A stretch of DNA of 64,000 nucleotides from Paramecium sonneborni (Eukaryota; Ciliophora; Oligohymenophorea; Peniculida; Parameciidae): the NCBI GenBank assembly GCA_905182985.1, contig CAJJDN010000105.1:320417-384416 (forward strand), read 5' to 3'. This document shows positions 1-11,774 of the stretch, one piece after another; within the stretch, counting starts at the first letter, position 1, and the number at the start of each line of letters is the position of its first letter. Both the position numbers and the translations under genes were made by a program. The notes beneath the pieces are model-generated. The model did no database searches. It was given only the letters and a program-made list of their open reading frames with translations, and was not told the DNA's origin.

Positions 1-37
1 CTCAATGACAACAATAGTAACATACTTGTATAAAGCN
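1..37. repeat. End of an upstream contig, joined by one N
   Basis: Bases 1-36 are identical to 1423-1458, and base 37 is N. This is the pattern seen at the two other N characters, where the sequence left of N repeats sequence further right. By analogy, the stretch 38-1458 is probably the second copy of an unmerged contig overlap whose first copy lies left of the window. If so, the methyltransferase gene at 113-880 would appear twice in the scaffold. Confidence 0.75.
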
Positions 38-112
38 AAAATATATTTATAGTAATTGAATATTGTTTGAGTTAATATATCAACAAATATTTATTAAGTC
101 TATAAAATATAA

Positions 113-880
113 TCAAATTCCAATGACTTATGCAGCAGTTTATCCTTAATATTTATCCATTTTGCAAACATATATGAAATGATAATTGTTTAGATCTTAT
201 GCATCAAATTCTAAACTTTTGGTTCTTACATCTGGTTTATAGACTTTGCTATATGTTACTTTCCAACTATATTCTGCCTTGCTTAAATATGGAAGTCTTT
301 ATTCTGGAAATCCATGTGACACAACAATATAAACTCCAGTATCTTTTTTTAAGGTTCTGTAGATATGATTAATAACCTTTTTAGAATTTTAAGCAGAGTA
401 GTCTCCACTTAAAACAGCATCCAATAATCCTTTATCAAAAACACAATCAAATGAATCATTAGGAAATGGTAAATCTCTTGCATCAGCCAATACAACTATT
501 ATATATATATATTTATCTAAATACATTAAAAATGAGTAGGATAAGACTTAAACTTTTCTTTCATAAATTCAATAACTACTTTAGAGAAATCTAGATTAAC
601 AATCCATTGATAACCTTCTTTATACATGTCTTCAGGAATATCTATAAATTCATATATCTGTTTGTAATACTTGAATTCCCACATCCAATATTTAATATAC
701 GACTGTTGTGATTAATATATTATGTAACAATGTCTTTTAGGTTATCATAATTTTAATACCATTCAAATGGTTTATCATTTCTATAAAATATATTCAATAA
801 TACTCTGAATATCTTCTTTCCCAATATTCTAATTTACCATAATGATTTTTTTGGATTGCTTCTTATTGTGATTTATTCAT
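113..880 (-). CDS. SAM-dependent methyltransferase, METTL13/EEF1AKMT4-like
   Basis: Class I methyltransferase of 228 aa. Reading from the ATG at 878-880 to TGA at 113-115, three short introns are needed: 781-803 (23 nt), 642-670 (29 nt) and 496-524 (29 nt). After removing them the length is an exact multiple of three. Motif I reads LNIGCGNS, an acidic post-motif follows as VNLDFS, and the central block VLADARDLPFPNDSFD continues into the DKGLLDAV signature typical of the METTL13 N-terminal / EEF1AKMT4 (ECE2-like) family, which methylates lysines of elongation factor eEF1A. The C-terminal part (VSHGFPEQRLPYL) also fits that family. The precise substrate here is an inference. The gene lies inside the suspected overlap copy 38-1458. 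Confidence 0.85.
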
Positions 881-1475
881 AATTTATAATTATTGTAAAT
901 ATTATTAAATTTCAATTATTTATCTTAAGTACCTATTATACTTTATCTCTTTGATTCATACAATCCATTCTATTCTAACTCATTCAAATATTCAAATTAA
1001 TGTAAAACAAGATAATTCGATTAAAATCTTATCTTAGGATATCCACAAATCAAATAACTAAATTATTAAAACAAATTTAATCTTTGGATCTCAAGCATCA
1101 ATTAAGGCATTGGAGTCAAACATGCATAATTCTTTATATCATATTCTAGTTTGTTTGAAGTAAATCGTTTCAAATTATTTATTTATTCTTAATTTCTTAT
1201 TTCTCCAAATATATTTGGTATTCCTTTCAATTTCTATATTATTTAATATATATATTTACTATTCTATAATCTTAAATTGCATAAATCAAATCTTTTTTTA
1301 ATTTTTTACTATATTATTCCAATTTATCTTACATATCAAATTGATCTTATCTCAAAATTGGAATTCCTACATTTAATTAATCCACTAATTATTATATATG
1401 TTTTTTTGGAAAACTATCGTTACTCAATGACAACAATAGTAACATACTTGTATAAAGCTCTTACTCTAGCGCATA
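881..1475. other. Intergenic stretch with no supported gene
   Basis: About 600 bp of very AT-rich sequence upstream of the methyltransferase and downstream of the ankyrin gene. With TGA as the only stop, two overlapping + frames stay open for over 100 codons and would encode hydrophobic, low-complexity peptides. Neither shows a recognisable domain or a convincing intron, so I do not call a gene. Confidence 0.5.
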
Positions 1476-2268
1476 TCAAATAAGTACATCGTTTCCTTAG
1501 AATATTATGCTTAAAGCATTATCATAAAATCTTTCACATTTTAAATATTGAGGATTAAATTATTTCTGTTAAACATGGTATGTTAATGATACTTTTGGTC
1601 TAGTTATTAGAACATCATATGCCTCTCCTTATTTTATTGATTATTAAGAAACATTTAAATTTTAAACTTTATTAGCTTGAGTAGATTCATCATCATCTAT
1701 ATCCTCAAGATCTATTAAAAATGTCATTATCTATCTATTCTCATATTTTTTAATCATTTTTAAATTTACTGGAGATTATAGTGCATATCTTCTAGGTAAT
1801 ATTCCATCAGCATTTTCAGTAAATAGTGATACTTTCTCTTCCTAATTGTTATTATTGAAATTACAATTAAGATTTCAATAATTTCATAATTGCTTTTCAA
1901 AACAGCTAAATGCATCAATGATAAACCTTATTGTCCTGCAAGAATATGAAAATTAAATTATCCAATTTATTTGGCATAAATCACTGCTTTATTTTAATTA
2001 TATCTCACAGCTAGATGTAATGGAGTCCATTTTTCTTTATCGTATTCATTTGGGTTTTCGTATATCAGTATAATGTTTGTCAATTTTTTGGCAAGTTCAG
2101 AATCCTGATGAAAATGTTGAAATATATGATGCAAAAGATACTTCTCTTTAGGTTTTCCTCCTTTGTTATATTTCAATAACAATTACCATTCAATAGATAA
2201 TTTAAATCAGTTAATCTAAATTCTGTATTTAAAGGTTTAATATTCTCAATCTATTAGAGTTTTTTCAT
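1476..2268 (-). CDS. Ankyrin-repeat protein
   Basis: Protein of 247 aa read from ATG 2266-2268 to TGA 1476-1478. Two introns restore the frame: a 26-nt one beginning GTAATTG and ending AAAG just after the LNG codons, and a 23-nt one beginning GTAATTTC and ending TTAG. Two ankyrin units are visible: WTPLHLAVRYN, then LSLMHLAVLKSNYEIIEIL about 40 residues later. The N-terminal third and the acidic stretch DLEDIDDDES have no known match by eye. Such proteins act as binding scaffolds; no partner can be inferred. It is transcribed away from the membrane-protein gene that starts at 2323, so the 54 bp between the two starts must hold both promoters. Confidence 0.8.
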
Positions 2269-2322
2269 TTATAAATATATAATTAATAATTATCTTAACA
2301 GGCAATTTCATTTATTTATTAA

Positions 2323-3114
2323 ATGATAATTTATTGTCTCTCTTATCTTATTATAATAAATGCTCAATGTATTCAGAATGCTTATCTTTAAATTCCTACT
2401 TCTATAGAAAAATAAAAATCTGAAACTGAAATCATAATAAGATTAGAAGGAGAATATATAATTGGTTATGGAGAGGATTTTAAAATTAATGATAAATCAA
2501 AGATACAAATTCTTTAATCCTCATTAATATTTGGACCATCAAATTTTGAGATTTATTGTCCAGCTATTCATATGATACCAGATGAAGAAGAAGCAAAATG
2601 TGAAATAATAGTAAATATGTATCAAATTAATACAACAGAATTAGAAAACATAACATATGCTTAACTTGTAATTCCTGTTGAAACTAATAATGATATAAGA
2701 GAGAATCCTACTCTTTAAATATAAAATAATTTCTAATTAAGATTAGTTGATTTAGCAGAACAATTGAAAGATGTTGATTATTTTGTATAATATGAGAATT
2801 GTGGTAAAAAGATCTTTATTTTATCTGATTCTTTACCAATAACAGCTGAACAAATTCTCATATTATAAAATTATTCTAAATCTTTACAACCTAAAGCATA
2901 AATTGAACCATTAATTCCATTAATTAAAGGACTAATAAAGGTAGAAAATTATACTGTTGACAAAAGATCAACAATACATTTATTTGCATTATTTACAATT
3001 ATTTGTGGAGTCATTTTATTAGCTTGTATTAGAGCTTTTAAGAAAAGAAGTGAAGAAAAATAAACTTAAAATGATGAATTACTTGATCAATAAGAATTAA
3101 AAGTTTTTAAATGA
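2323..3114 (+). CDS. Single-pass (type I) membrane protein, unknown function
   Basis: Intronless frame of 263 aa, ATG at 2323, TGA at 3112-3114. The N-terminus is hydrophobic (MIIYCLSYLIIINA) and looks like a signal peptide. The middle has scattered cysteines and acidic stretches (PDEEEAKCE). Near the C-terminus one membrane segment (HLFALFTIICGVILLACI) is followed by a basic and polar tail (RAFKKRSEEK). The predicted topology is a secreted ectodomain of about 200 residues with a short cytoplasmic tail. No family is recognised. It shares a short bidirectional start region with the ankyrin gene. Confidence 0.75.
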
Positions 3115-4317
3115 TTAATTAATATATCTAAAGTAATTCTAAACAAGTTTATACTTCAATTAATTAACTTCTGGCTATTTAACTCTTAATTAATTTAAAT
3201 CTACTCTCACTTTTTATTGTAACTTATCTTTAAATTGCTATTAAAATTAAAAGTGATTTCTTTTGTAATTTTATCTATAGTATTAGTAATTTTGACTCTA
3301 TAGAATAAAAATGATTATTATTCTTAAAGAATATTAAATTTATAAAAAAAAAATTTATGAATAATGAAAATAAGAGAAGAAAAGAATAAGAAACACCATT
3401 TTCTTAAAAATATATGAAAAAATTTAATAATATTTAGTAAAGGAATGAATATTAAATGTCTGATCTAAGTATAATTAAAAATTGATTCATTTTTTATAAT
3501 TGAAAACATATTAGAATTATTATTCAATATAGTATTATTCATAAATGATAATTTTTGAGTAATTAAGTTAATTTAGATTGTTAAACGTTAGTTCTTAGAA
3601 TAACGGTTTTATTCATTAAAAAATGTACTTAATGGTCTTGTTTTTATGATTCTATTAGGGCAATTGAGAATAAGCAATTTAAATAGAGTTTAGGATAGCA
3701 TAAGAATGGATAGAGTTTATTGGTAATACCTAAATAAATCATTATTAAATTTTCACTTTTAAGTACTATCATTTGCATTGAATAATTTAAATATCAGCTA
3801 TTTGATTAGTAGATCTGCAATCATCATAACATGATTTCAATCCATACTAAATAAAATATTCTCTTATTAAAATGTCATTCCATCATTTCTATTTTAATTT
3901 TAGAATTTCTCTTACCTAAAACCATTTTTTAAACATTCCTTAAACAAATTATATATGATATTCCATTCATATATTTTAAAACTTTTCTTATAATCATCAT
4001 TCATTTATAATTATGTGATTATAATCTAATCAATTATCTATAATTAGGTTTATATCAATTCAATTATTCACAATCATAAAAGCGAATTTACCTCAATTTA
4101 CACTATAGCTATATCTTAATTTATATATTTCCATCTTAAAACCAATATATCCAAATATTATTAAATGATTTTTAATAAAATTCCTAATTTATATAATAAT
4201 ATATCTTTCCAAATACATATTAAACAAAAATATATCTAAAATTTTATAACTTAGTCAATTCTAGCGATATTCTTATGTTGCATTCTTAATTTCTAAAAAA
4301 TCTAATAATTAAATTAA
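3115..4317. other. Intergenic region with one doubtful small gene
   Basis: AT-rich spacer of 1.2 kb between the membrane-protein gene and the TTL gene. Most of it shows no coding signal. On the minus strand, 4004 down to 3753 can be read as a short protein beginning MNDDYKKSFKIYEWNIIYNL if two introns (27 and 33 nt, both GTA...AG) are removed. It has no known domain and may be chance. Confidence 0.35.
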
Positions 4318-5630
4318 ATGTTACAATAATAAATTTTAGATCAAAATCAACCAATATCTTCTTCATTGAATTCTATTCCTCGATACTCTCTTAAAATATT
4401 AAATCCATAGGTTCATTATTATTATGTTGCTCCTGGAAACAATAGCAAACTTATAATTGATACTATAAAAAAAAGAAAGAATTGGCAAGAATCAGATAAT
4501 CACTTACTTCATTTTTAATGGAATATGAATGATAACTATTTTAGATTCAATATTCTTAGCTCATTGCAAATTTAAATTGTTAATCATTTACCCAATCATA
4601 GAGAACTCACTATGAAATGTAATTTAATCAAAAATTTAAAATAATTTTGCTAATCAAATAAACGATATGTATGGGATATTACTCCATTATCTTTTAATAT
4701 TGAACTGCTTACAAAAGAAAATGATCTTGACAAAATTCTTAAAGAATTTACACTTTTCTATGAATAATTAAAACCTCAGAATAACAAAAAAAATACATCT
4801 AATTTTAATGTTCCCATTAAATTGAATAATCAATATATCCAACCTAAAATGCATTCTTCCTTCTTAGATTAAGAAAATAATTATATTTGGGTATTTAATT
4901 GTTCTAATTATTTAAGATATTAAAACCAAATGAATTTAATAGAGGAAGAGGAATCTCATTTTTTAGAACTCTTGAAGAACTTAAAATCCTACTTAAAAAT
5001 TTTATTAAAGGAACTTCTGAATATCAGTTTAGTTAAGGTTAAATTAAATCATCATCTTTTGTAATTTAGAAGTACATTTAAAGACCATTATTATTAGATG
5101 GAAGAAAATTCGATATTAGAGTTTGGGTTTTGGTTAATCATAACTTTGATATTTATATATTTAATCAGGGATATGCTAGATTATCTTCAGAAATGTTTGA
5201 TCTTACATAATTAGATGCATTTATTCATTTAACAAATAATGCAGTTTAAAAACATTCTAAAAATTATGGCTTTTTTGAATTAGGAAATTAAATATCTTAT
5301 TCAGAATTAGATTATTATACTAATGGAGAATTTACTAAAACTGTTTTGCCAAAAATTAAATCAATTATTGTTTTATCATGGATGGCTGTTTAACATACAT
5401 TTAAAAAAATTAAATATTCATTTGAAATTTTTGGATATGATTTTATGTTAGATGAAAACTTAAAACCATGGCTTATTGAAATTAATACTAATCCATGTTT
5501 AGAAGAGTCATCACCATTATTAAAAGAATTGATACCAAAAATGATAGATCATGCATTTAAAATTGTTATTGATCCTTTGTTTTCCAAAATTACTGAATCT
5601 ACAGATTGGGATCATCTCCTACAATTATGA
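4318..5630 (+). CDS. Tubulin tyrosine ligase-like (TTLL) enzyme
   Basis: 428 aa with one 26-nt intron (GTATTTAATTG...TTAAG) placed after the TATATTTGG codons. The TTL ATP-grasp domain fills the C-terminal two thirds: ILKPNEFNRGRGI (nucleotide-binding lysine and Gly-rich loop), FVIQKYIQRPLLLDGRKFDI, RVWVLV, HLTNNAVQKHS, and the metal and ATP-site block FGYDFMLDENLKPWLIEIN followed by TNPCLE. These motifs define the family that ligates Tyr, Glu or Gly to tubulin. In ciliates the family is expanded and acts on cilia and cortical microtubules. The motifs alone do not show whether this member is a glutamylase or a glycylase; the NPCLE ending resembles the TTLL3/8/10 group. No key residue is obviously lost. 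Confidence 0.93.
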
Positions 5631-6090
5631 TAATTCAAATTTAACTTTTAATTTTAATATTTTCATAATTTTATATACTAAATTAGTTCTTTTGAGAATA
5701 ATCATCTTTAATATAAATTAGATGTAAATATAGATTTCTTATTATGACAATATGTTATACAAAATAATATTAGAAATGAGTCTTTTATGCTTCTCATTTA
5801 TTAAAATAAATTTAAGAAATGAATTTATAAAAGTTAAGATATTTTTTTTGAACATGATTATATAAATTAAAGATAAGATTAAATTGCATAATATATGTAT
5901 TTGTAAGAATTGAATGATGAATACATTAATTTTATCTTTAAATTTTGTATAATATAAAATAAAAAAAAGTAAAATTAAATTGATTTGAAGTATTGAAAGA
6001 AAAAAAGCTAATAGATGAATAGGATTAATTGAAGTTTTAAATTCTTAATTTGAGAGAAAAATAAATATCTTTAAATTAATTTAAATAATA
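5631..6090. other. Intergenic spacer, nothing recognised
   Basis: 460 bp of AT-rich sequence between the stop of the TTL gene and the start of the next + strand gene. It contains homopolymer runs of A and T and no open frame that I would call a gene. Confidence 0.6.
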
Positions 6091-7018
6091 ATGAGTGAAT
6101 AATAATCAAAGGGAGAGAGTCAAGAAAACTCAAGTTTATTATCTTCATAGGAAGAATAATAAAAGAAATAAGTAAAAGCAGCAGAATTAGTAAATCTGTC
6201 AAAAGGATCTTCATAATCGTTAATTATTAATGAGTAAACTTCAACAAGAGAAGAAAGAAAAATAAAATAGTATTTACAACGTATACAAGAGAAAGAACGT
6301 CAAGAAGAGGTAAGTTTCCTTTAATTTTAGTTTTTAAAAAGGCTGCTACACTTAAGCGTAAGCGGTCAAAGGTATAATCTTAAGTATATATTAGCCAAAT
6401 CCTCCGTTGAAGTAATAAGACAGTTAAGAATAGCCAGGAAGCTATGAAAATAAAGATGAAGAAGGAAAGTAATCTATGTTAAAATGAATTAAGTTAACCA
6501 ATAGCTTTGTCTCTTTAGTTAAATCCATTGTTAGTTCCATAGTAGAGTGTTCAATAGTCAGAAACACAATCTTCATAAACAAAGTTGAGACTCAACCCTA
6601 AATTAAAAATGAAAGTATGATATTTTCAATATATTATTAAAAGGAATAACATCACATCTATTTATACTTGTCTGATTGCTAAGATCGAAGTTATGAAGGT
6701 ATCTAAAAATTATAAGCATCTGCTACACAATTATATTCACCATAAAAATAAGCAAAAGATTAAACAAGTTTAAATCAAATAAATTAAGAGATATTTTAAG
6801 AAACATCATATTTAATTAAAAATATTAAAAATTAATATTAATAATACATTGAACCAATACAAAGTGTTAATTCAAATGATTAGAAAGAATTTTACAATAA
6901 ATATTTTGATAAAAAGTACATTGAGTCAGTTATAAGAGAGAGTAGATTGTAAATTCATAAGAAATCTGGATTAGAAAAATAAACATCAATTGGAAAACAA
7001 ATTCCAAAAAAATATTGA
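6091..7018 (+). CDS. Lys/Gln-rich basic protein, unknown function
   Basis: 272 aa when four introns of 32, 23, 25 and 29 nt are removed; the total is then an exact multiple of three. The exons join smoothly, for example RQEE to AATLKRKRSKPNPPLKQQ. The N-terminal 70 residues are polar and predicted helical (EERKIKQYLQRIQEKERQEE), ending in a basic cluster KRKRSK that could be a nuclear localisation signal or nucleic-acid contact. The middle is Ser/Gln-rich and probably disordered. The C-terminal part (KEFYNKYFDKKYIESVIRES) is again helical. I do not recognise the family. It converges tail to tail on the coiled-coil gene, with stops only 15 bp apart. Confidence 0.72.
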
Positions 7019-7033
7019 CTCTTATAGATCATA

Positions 7034-9558
7034 TCAAGAATTATAGAAATCTGCCTTTTCACTTCTATTTGTATATTTTATTTTTCTTTTTTCTCCTAAA
7101 ATACAACTAATCACCTTTGTCAATTTTTTATTGGAACTCTAATGCTTTTCATCAACTTATTGAAAAATGAACAATAATTCTTTTAGTTCAGCAATCTAAT
7201 ATATTTATTTTATCAATTCTATAGATTTTACAGATCGAATTAATATTTCTTTTAGAATATATAAAGTTTCTTCAGTAGACATTAATTCTGGTTATATCAA
7301 ATCTAAAATGTTTAATTGTTTTCTCTTCATGTATTCTTCATCTCCTTATTAGATAAATGATTTAATATTGATTGAATCACCAGTAGCTGCAGAACATCTT
7401 ACTCCTGTTGTAATTTCTTCAGATATTCTTTTTGTTATTTTGTCATCCTTATGATTTTGATTCTCTATCATTAACTTTTAATTTACCTAAACCAATTCAT
7501 TATTCTCTTATTAAAGTTTTGATATTTTCTAATAATAATTATTACTAATTATACATTTTATAAAATTTCACATTATCTAATCTTCTCTGTAAATACTTAT
7601 TTCAAATCTATAAACTCTTATTGATAACTCTTGTATTCATCCACTAATTGATTTAATTATTATTAACTCAAATTTTATTATAAATATTAACTAACTACTC
7701 TTCCTTACTCCATACTCTTATTATTAGGTGATTATTTATAATCATTTATTTTTATCTCATTTTCCTATTATATTAATTATTATTAAAGCAAAAGTATCTA
7801 TTAATTAAACTCTGTATTTTTATCTTAAAATATTTTATTCTATTCTATTAATTACTTAACTTCATTATTCTTCTACTAAAGTGTCTTTCTTTATTTTTCT
7901 TGTTCATTTTTAAGATCTAAAATTACTTGTTCATTCTCTTTTTATACTGACTACAATTATTTTAATTAAGAATAAAGTTCTATATTTTTTTTATCTTTTT
8001 CTTTGAGTTGTTATTATTATTATTTCACTTCATTTTAACTAATTTGATTTTTTTAATTTTACTCCCTTTTGGATGAAGATAAATTTTTAAATGAATCATT
8101 CTTTAATTATTATATTTACTCTTCTTAGTCTTATATTTTTTATAATAAATCCTTTATCTAATTTTAAAATTATTATTTTATTTGAACTATTTCATTATTT
8201 AAACTAGATCTATCAGTTTATATAGATTTGAAATGGCCTAAATTATCTGTATCTATAGATTTTAAATGATCATTATTTCTGGGAGATTATACTTAGAATT
8301 ATTTTTTAATTGCTTAATTTTCTTAAATCAAAAGGATATTGATCTTCTTTACTTTTTCAAATTCTTCATACAATTTTTTTTCTTGCTCTCCTCTTTAATT
8401 TAAAATAATTGATAATTAATTTTGTAATTTATTGTTTTCCTCAATTAAATTATTATTTTATTCTTTAAAATATTCAATTTAATCAGATAATTCTTTTAAT
8501 TAATCTTCATATTATTAGAATGCTATATCAATTTATTCTCTTTATTTTGTTAATAGTAGAGTAACTACTTCTCTTATTTACATTGGAACTGGCATATCCC
8601 CATCTAAAATATTCTTTTCATCTTCAATTGAACATTCTTATAATATATTTTTCAATTCTTATTTACTTTAACTACAAGATTAGCATTTAGTATTAAGTTC
8701 TAAAACACTAGATCTTTTAATCTCTTTGAGTTTAATTTCAGACAATATGTTTTCATCCTGTTTTCTATATTCTATTTCTTTTTTTAATCTGCTAGTTAGA
8801 TTTTGAATTTATTGTTCCTAATTTTCTATTATCCTATCCTTATCAGATTTATTATTGAATTCACTTAAAATTTAGTCCTTTTGTTCAATTACTTTAACTA
8901 GATCCTTTATTTAAACATCATTTTCTTTCATTTTTTTTATTTCTAAATTTAATTCATCTATTATTTTATCTTTTGCTCGAATAACATCTTGCTAACTAAC
9001 TATTTTTTAAGTGGCAATTTAAAGATTTTTTCCTCTTAAAGTTTCAAGGGTTGAAAAGTCTTTATGCTTTGCCTATAATAATTTTAATCTCTCTTCTATT
9101 TCAATATATTTATTTAAGAGAATATCAGAGTTTAAATTAAGTTTTTACGGTTATTTAAAATTTAATGAATTTTCATTTGAAAATTCAATACTTGGTCCTT
9201 AAACTTATGGAAATATATTTTTGCCATCCCCTGGTGTTACATTATATTTAGACCAATCAATTAAATTATTCATTTTTTAAGGTGTCATAGATTCCAAAAT
9301 TGAATTAGATGCTTACATAATATTTTATTAATGGATTTATTCTTCTTAAGTTAATATTCTTTTTTTTTGATGTTAACAACAATTTTATTCTGTATAAACT
9401 TTCTTAATTGGAAATTTATTAGGAGTTCCATCAGATATTTCACTATAAGATGTTATAGTAATATCTATGTTTGAATATGGAGGTTTCTCTAAGTCTTATT
9501 TTAAATCATTATTATTCTTTTAGAAAAGAAGTTCATCTAAGTCTTTATTCCGATTCAT
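7034..9558 (-). CDS. Long coiled-coil protein
   Basis: 832 aa from ATG 9556-9558 to TGA 7034-7036, with one 26-nt intron (GTATAATTAG...TTATTAG) near residue 690. After a polar N-terminus of about 170 residues (contains a CCQH motif and the phrase MTPQKMNNLIDW), nearly the whole protein is heptad-like Glu/Lys/Gln/Leu sequence, for example LLQAKHKDFSTLETLRGKNL and IQNLTSRLKKEIEYRKQDE. A CQSCSQS pair of cysteines sits near residue 340. The C-terminal 130 residues are a separate helical block (LYILKEILIRSVKSIELIKQ). This is the profile of a cytoskeletal or basal-body scaffold, but no specific family is recognised. Confidence 0.85.
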
Positions 9559-9605
9559 AAAAAGAAAATTCAAAATTATAAAATTAATTTATTGTTTTTA
9601 GTAAT

Positions 9606-11774
9606 TCATTTTTTTCTTTATTTTAAAGATGATACTCTTTTATGTAAAATTTATTCTGTTGAAACATTTGATAATAATTAATGGTAATCTATATTCCCAT
9701 CTTTTTATCCAGCTGGCAATGTATTCTATCTATCAGCAAAAAAATTATTTTAAGAAATGATTCTATTTAAACCTTATATCTTAGATTAAGCAGGACTTGG
9801 AATAGTACTTATTTATTATACATTACTCATAGATGATTATCTATCATATTATGTAAAAATTTACTATGACTTAATCCTTTTTTACAGAGATTAAAATTAT
9901 TCTTAAGTGAATTTTTATTATTTTTGATTTCTAGTTTATGGAGATGCCGGTTTGGATTAATGTTCTTTTGGTTCAGTGCTTTTTCTTTAAGGTTTAAATT
10001 TCTAATTCAAAGCTAATTATTATTAAGTAACCATCATAAAATGTTATTATAGAATTTTAGCTTATTCAGTTTTCATTTATTTTTGTTCATAACAATCAAA
10101 ATAGAATGCCTTAAATATTCTTATTTCTTATTATAGACCAGCTTTTCCTAAAAGTTTTTCTCTTGTTTCTAATTCACCTTTCATTAAATCGTTCGAATCA
10201 TAATTAAATTTCAATTAGTTAGGTTTGAATGGTGGTGGAATCTATTTTTATAAAATAGCAACTAAATCAACATCTTTAAACCAAGCATGGGTTAATAATT
10301 CAGTCAATCCTTTATTTGCACCTAATCTTTCAGATGGTTATTTACACAATAATCCTTATAACAAATCCTATAATAATAATTAAATTGTACTTTTATCTCT
10401 GGTGATAAATTTAGTTTTTCTGGGAATGTTAATTCTTCATTAAGTATTGATTCATAAATTTCATCTGTATCTCTTGAATAATACGGAGGTAATCCTGTTA
10501 CTAATTCAAAAAGTAAAGCCCCCATACAATAATGATCAACTTATACATTATGTCCAACTTTTAATAACATTTCAGGAGCCATATATTCTGGAGATCCACA
10601 AAAACTATAGGCATAATCTTCTTCAGTCATATTTGGTTTAGATAAACCAAAGTCTGCTATTCTTATATGTCCATCAATATCTATTAAAATATTCTCTGGT
10701 TTTATATCTCTATAAACAACTGACAATGAATGTAAATAAAACATAGCTAAACAAATCTCAGTAAAATAAAAACGAGCTTGTTCCTCAGTCATTCTTTTCA
10801 CTTATCTTAATTACCAAAACAATTCTCCACCACTACAAAATTCTAATACAAAAACAATAAAATTCTTTGATTCAAATGCATGCTCTAATTTAATTATGAA
10901 AGGATGATCGAGCACTGTCATTATGTCACGTTCATTTTAAACAATACCTAATAAATAATTAATTTAAATTACTACCTTATTTTTTATGCTTCATTATAAA
11001 TTCTTTATCAATTAATTTCATTGCATAAAATCTTCCATTCGATTTTTTCTTTACCATATAAACTCTTGAAAATCCTCCAACTCCTATACATTTTACAAAT
11101 ATAAAATCTTTCAGAGTTATCTTACTTTACTAAGGAGTTCCATAAAATGGTTAAAGATTTAATGTTTACCCACTAAAAATTTCTAAACTTTTATTTGCTT
11201 ATTACAAATAATAATCTATTGGTAAATTTTTATCAACAGTGTGAAACGATACAATTTCCAAATCTGATGACTCATTACCTGTTCCACAAGTAACTTTTCT
11301 TTCATCAGGCTAAGATCCAGTTGATGAATATTGATGTATAGAATGTTTTTTTACTTCTTATTTCAAATATTCTTCCAGCCATCCTGTTGATTTTTGAGGA
11401 TCTATATTGAATTTTATTTGTTGATTTTCATGATTTACAATTATTATTATCTAATTTGCTGGATTTACAAAGCTTATTTTGTTAGATGTTTATGATTTTT
11501 AAGGTTAACTTATACCTGATGAAAGACGTTTAGATTCTTTTTATTAACTCATCATATCAGACATATTTGCCTTTTTAGTACCAGATTATAATTGCTTATG
11601 GCTTGTCATCAATTTGAGCAACTCTTATTGATACTATTTTAAATTGTTCCCTTTTTTTAATCCCATACTTTAATTTGCTTTTTGGGTTGGACTTAAAGAT
11701 TAACCTATCAATCCATTAGGATTAAAAGATTAACTTAATTTCTAAGTTGCTTTTGTTGTAGATCTAATTATCAT
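9606..11774 (-). CDS. AGC-family Ser/Thr protein kinase
   Basis: 705 aa with two introns (28 nt after the KHKKQ codons, 23 nt after SPEIK). The kinase domain spans roughly residues 225-500: Gly loop [22 protein letters not shown] with the VAIK lysine, NERDIM with the alpha-C glutamate, [18 protein letters not shown], and [12 protein letters not shown]. The catalytic residues (K, E, D, N, DFG, APE) are all present. The activation loop ([11 protein letters not shown]) and position after the lobe place it with PKA, S6K, PDK1-like AGC kinases. A C-terminal tail carries FKAFYF, which looks like the AGC hydrophobic motif FxxF(S/T)Y but with Tyr where the phosphorylated Ser/Thr normally sits. The N-terminal 220 residues and last 200 residues are Gln/Ser-rich and probably disordered. 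The neighbouring coiled-coil gene starts 48 bp downstream on the same strand. Confidence 0.92.

Noticed and set aside
1277..1483. Hydrophobic 68-codon + gene
   Set aside because: Low-complexity Ile/Leu/Tyr peptide in AT-rich spacer, overlapping the end of the ankyrin gene.
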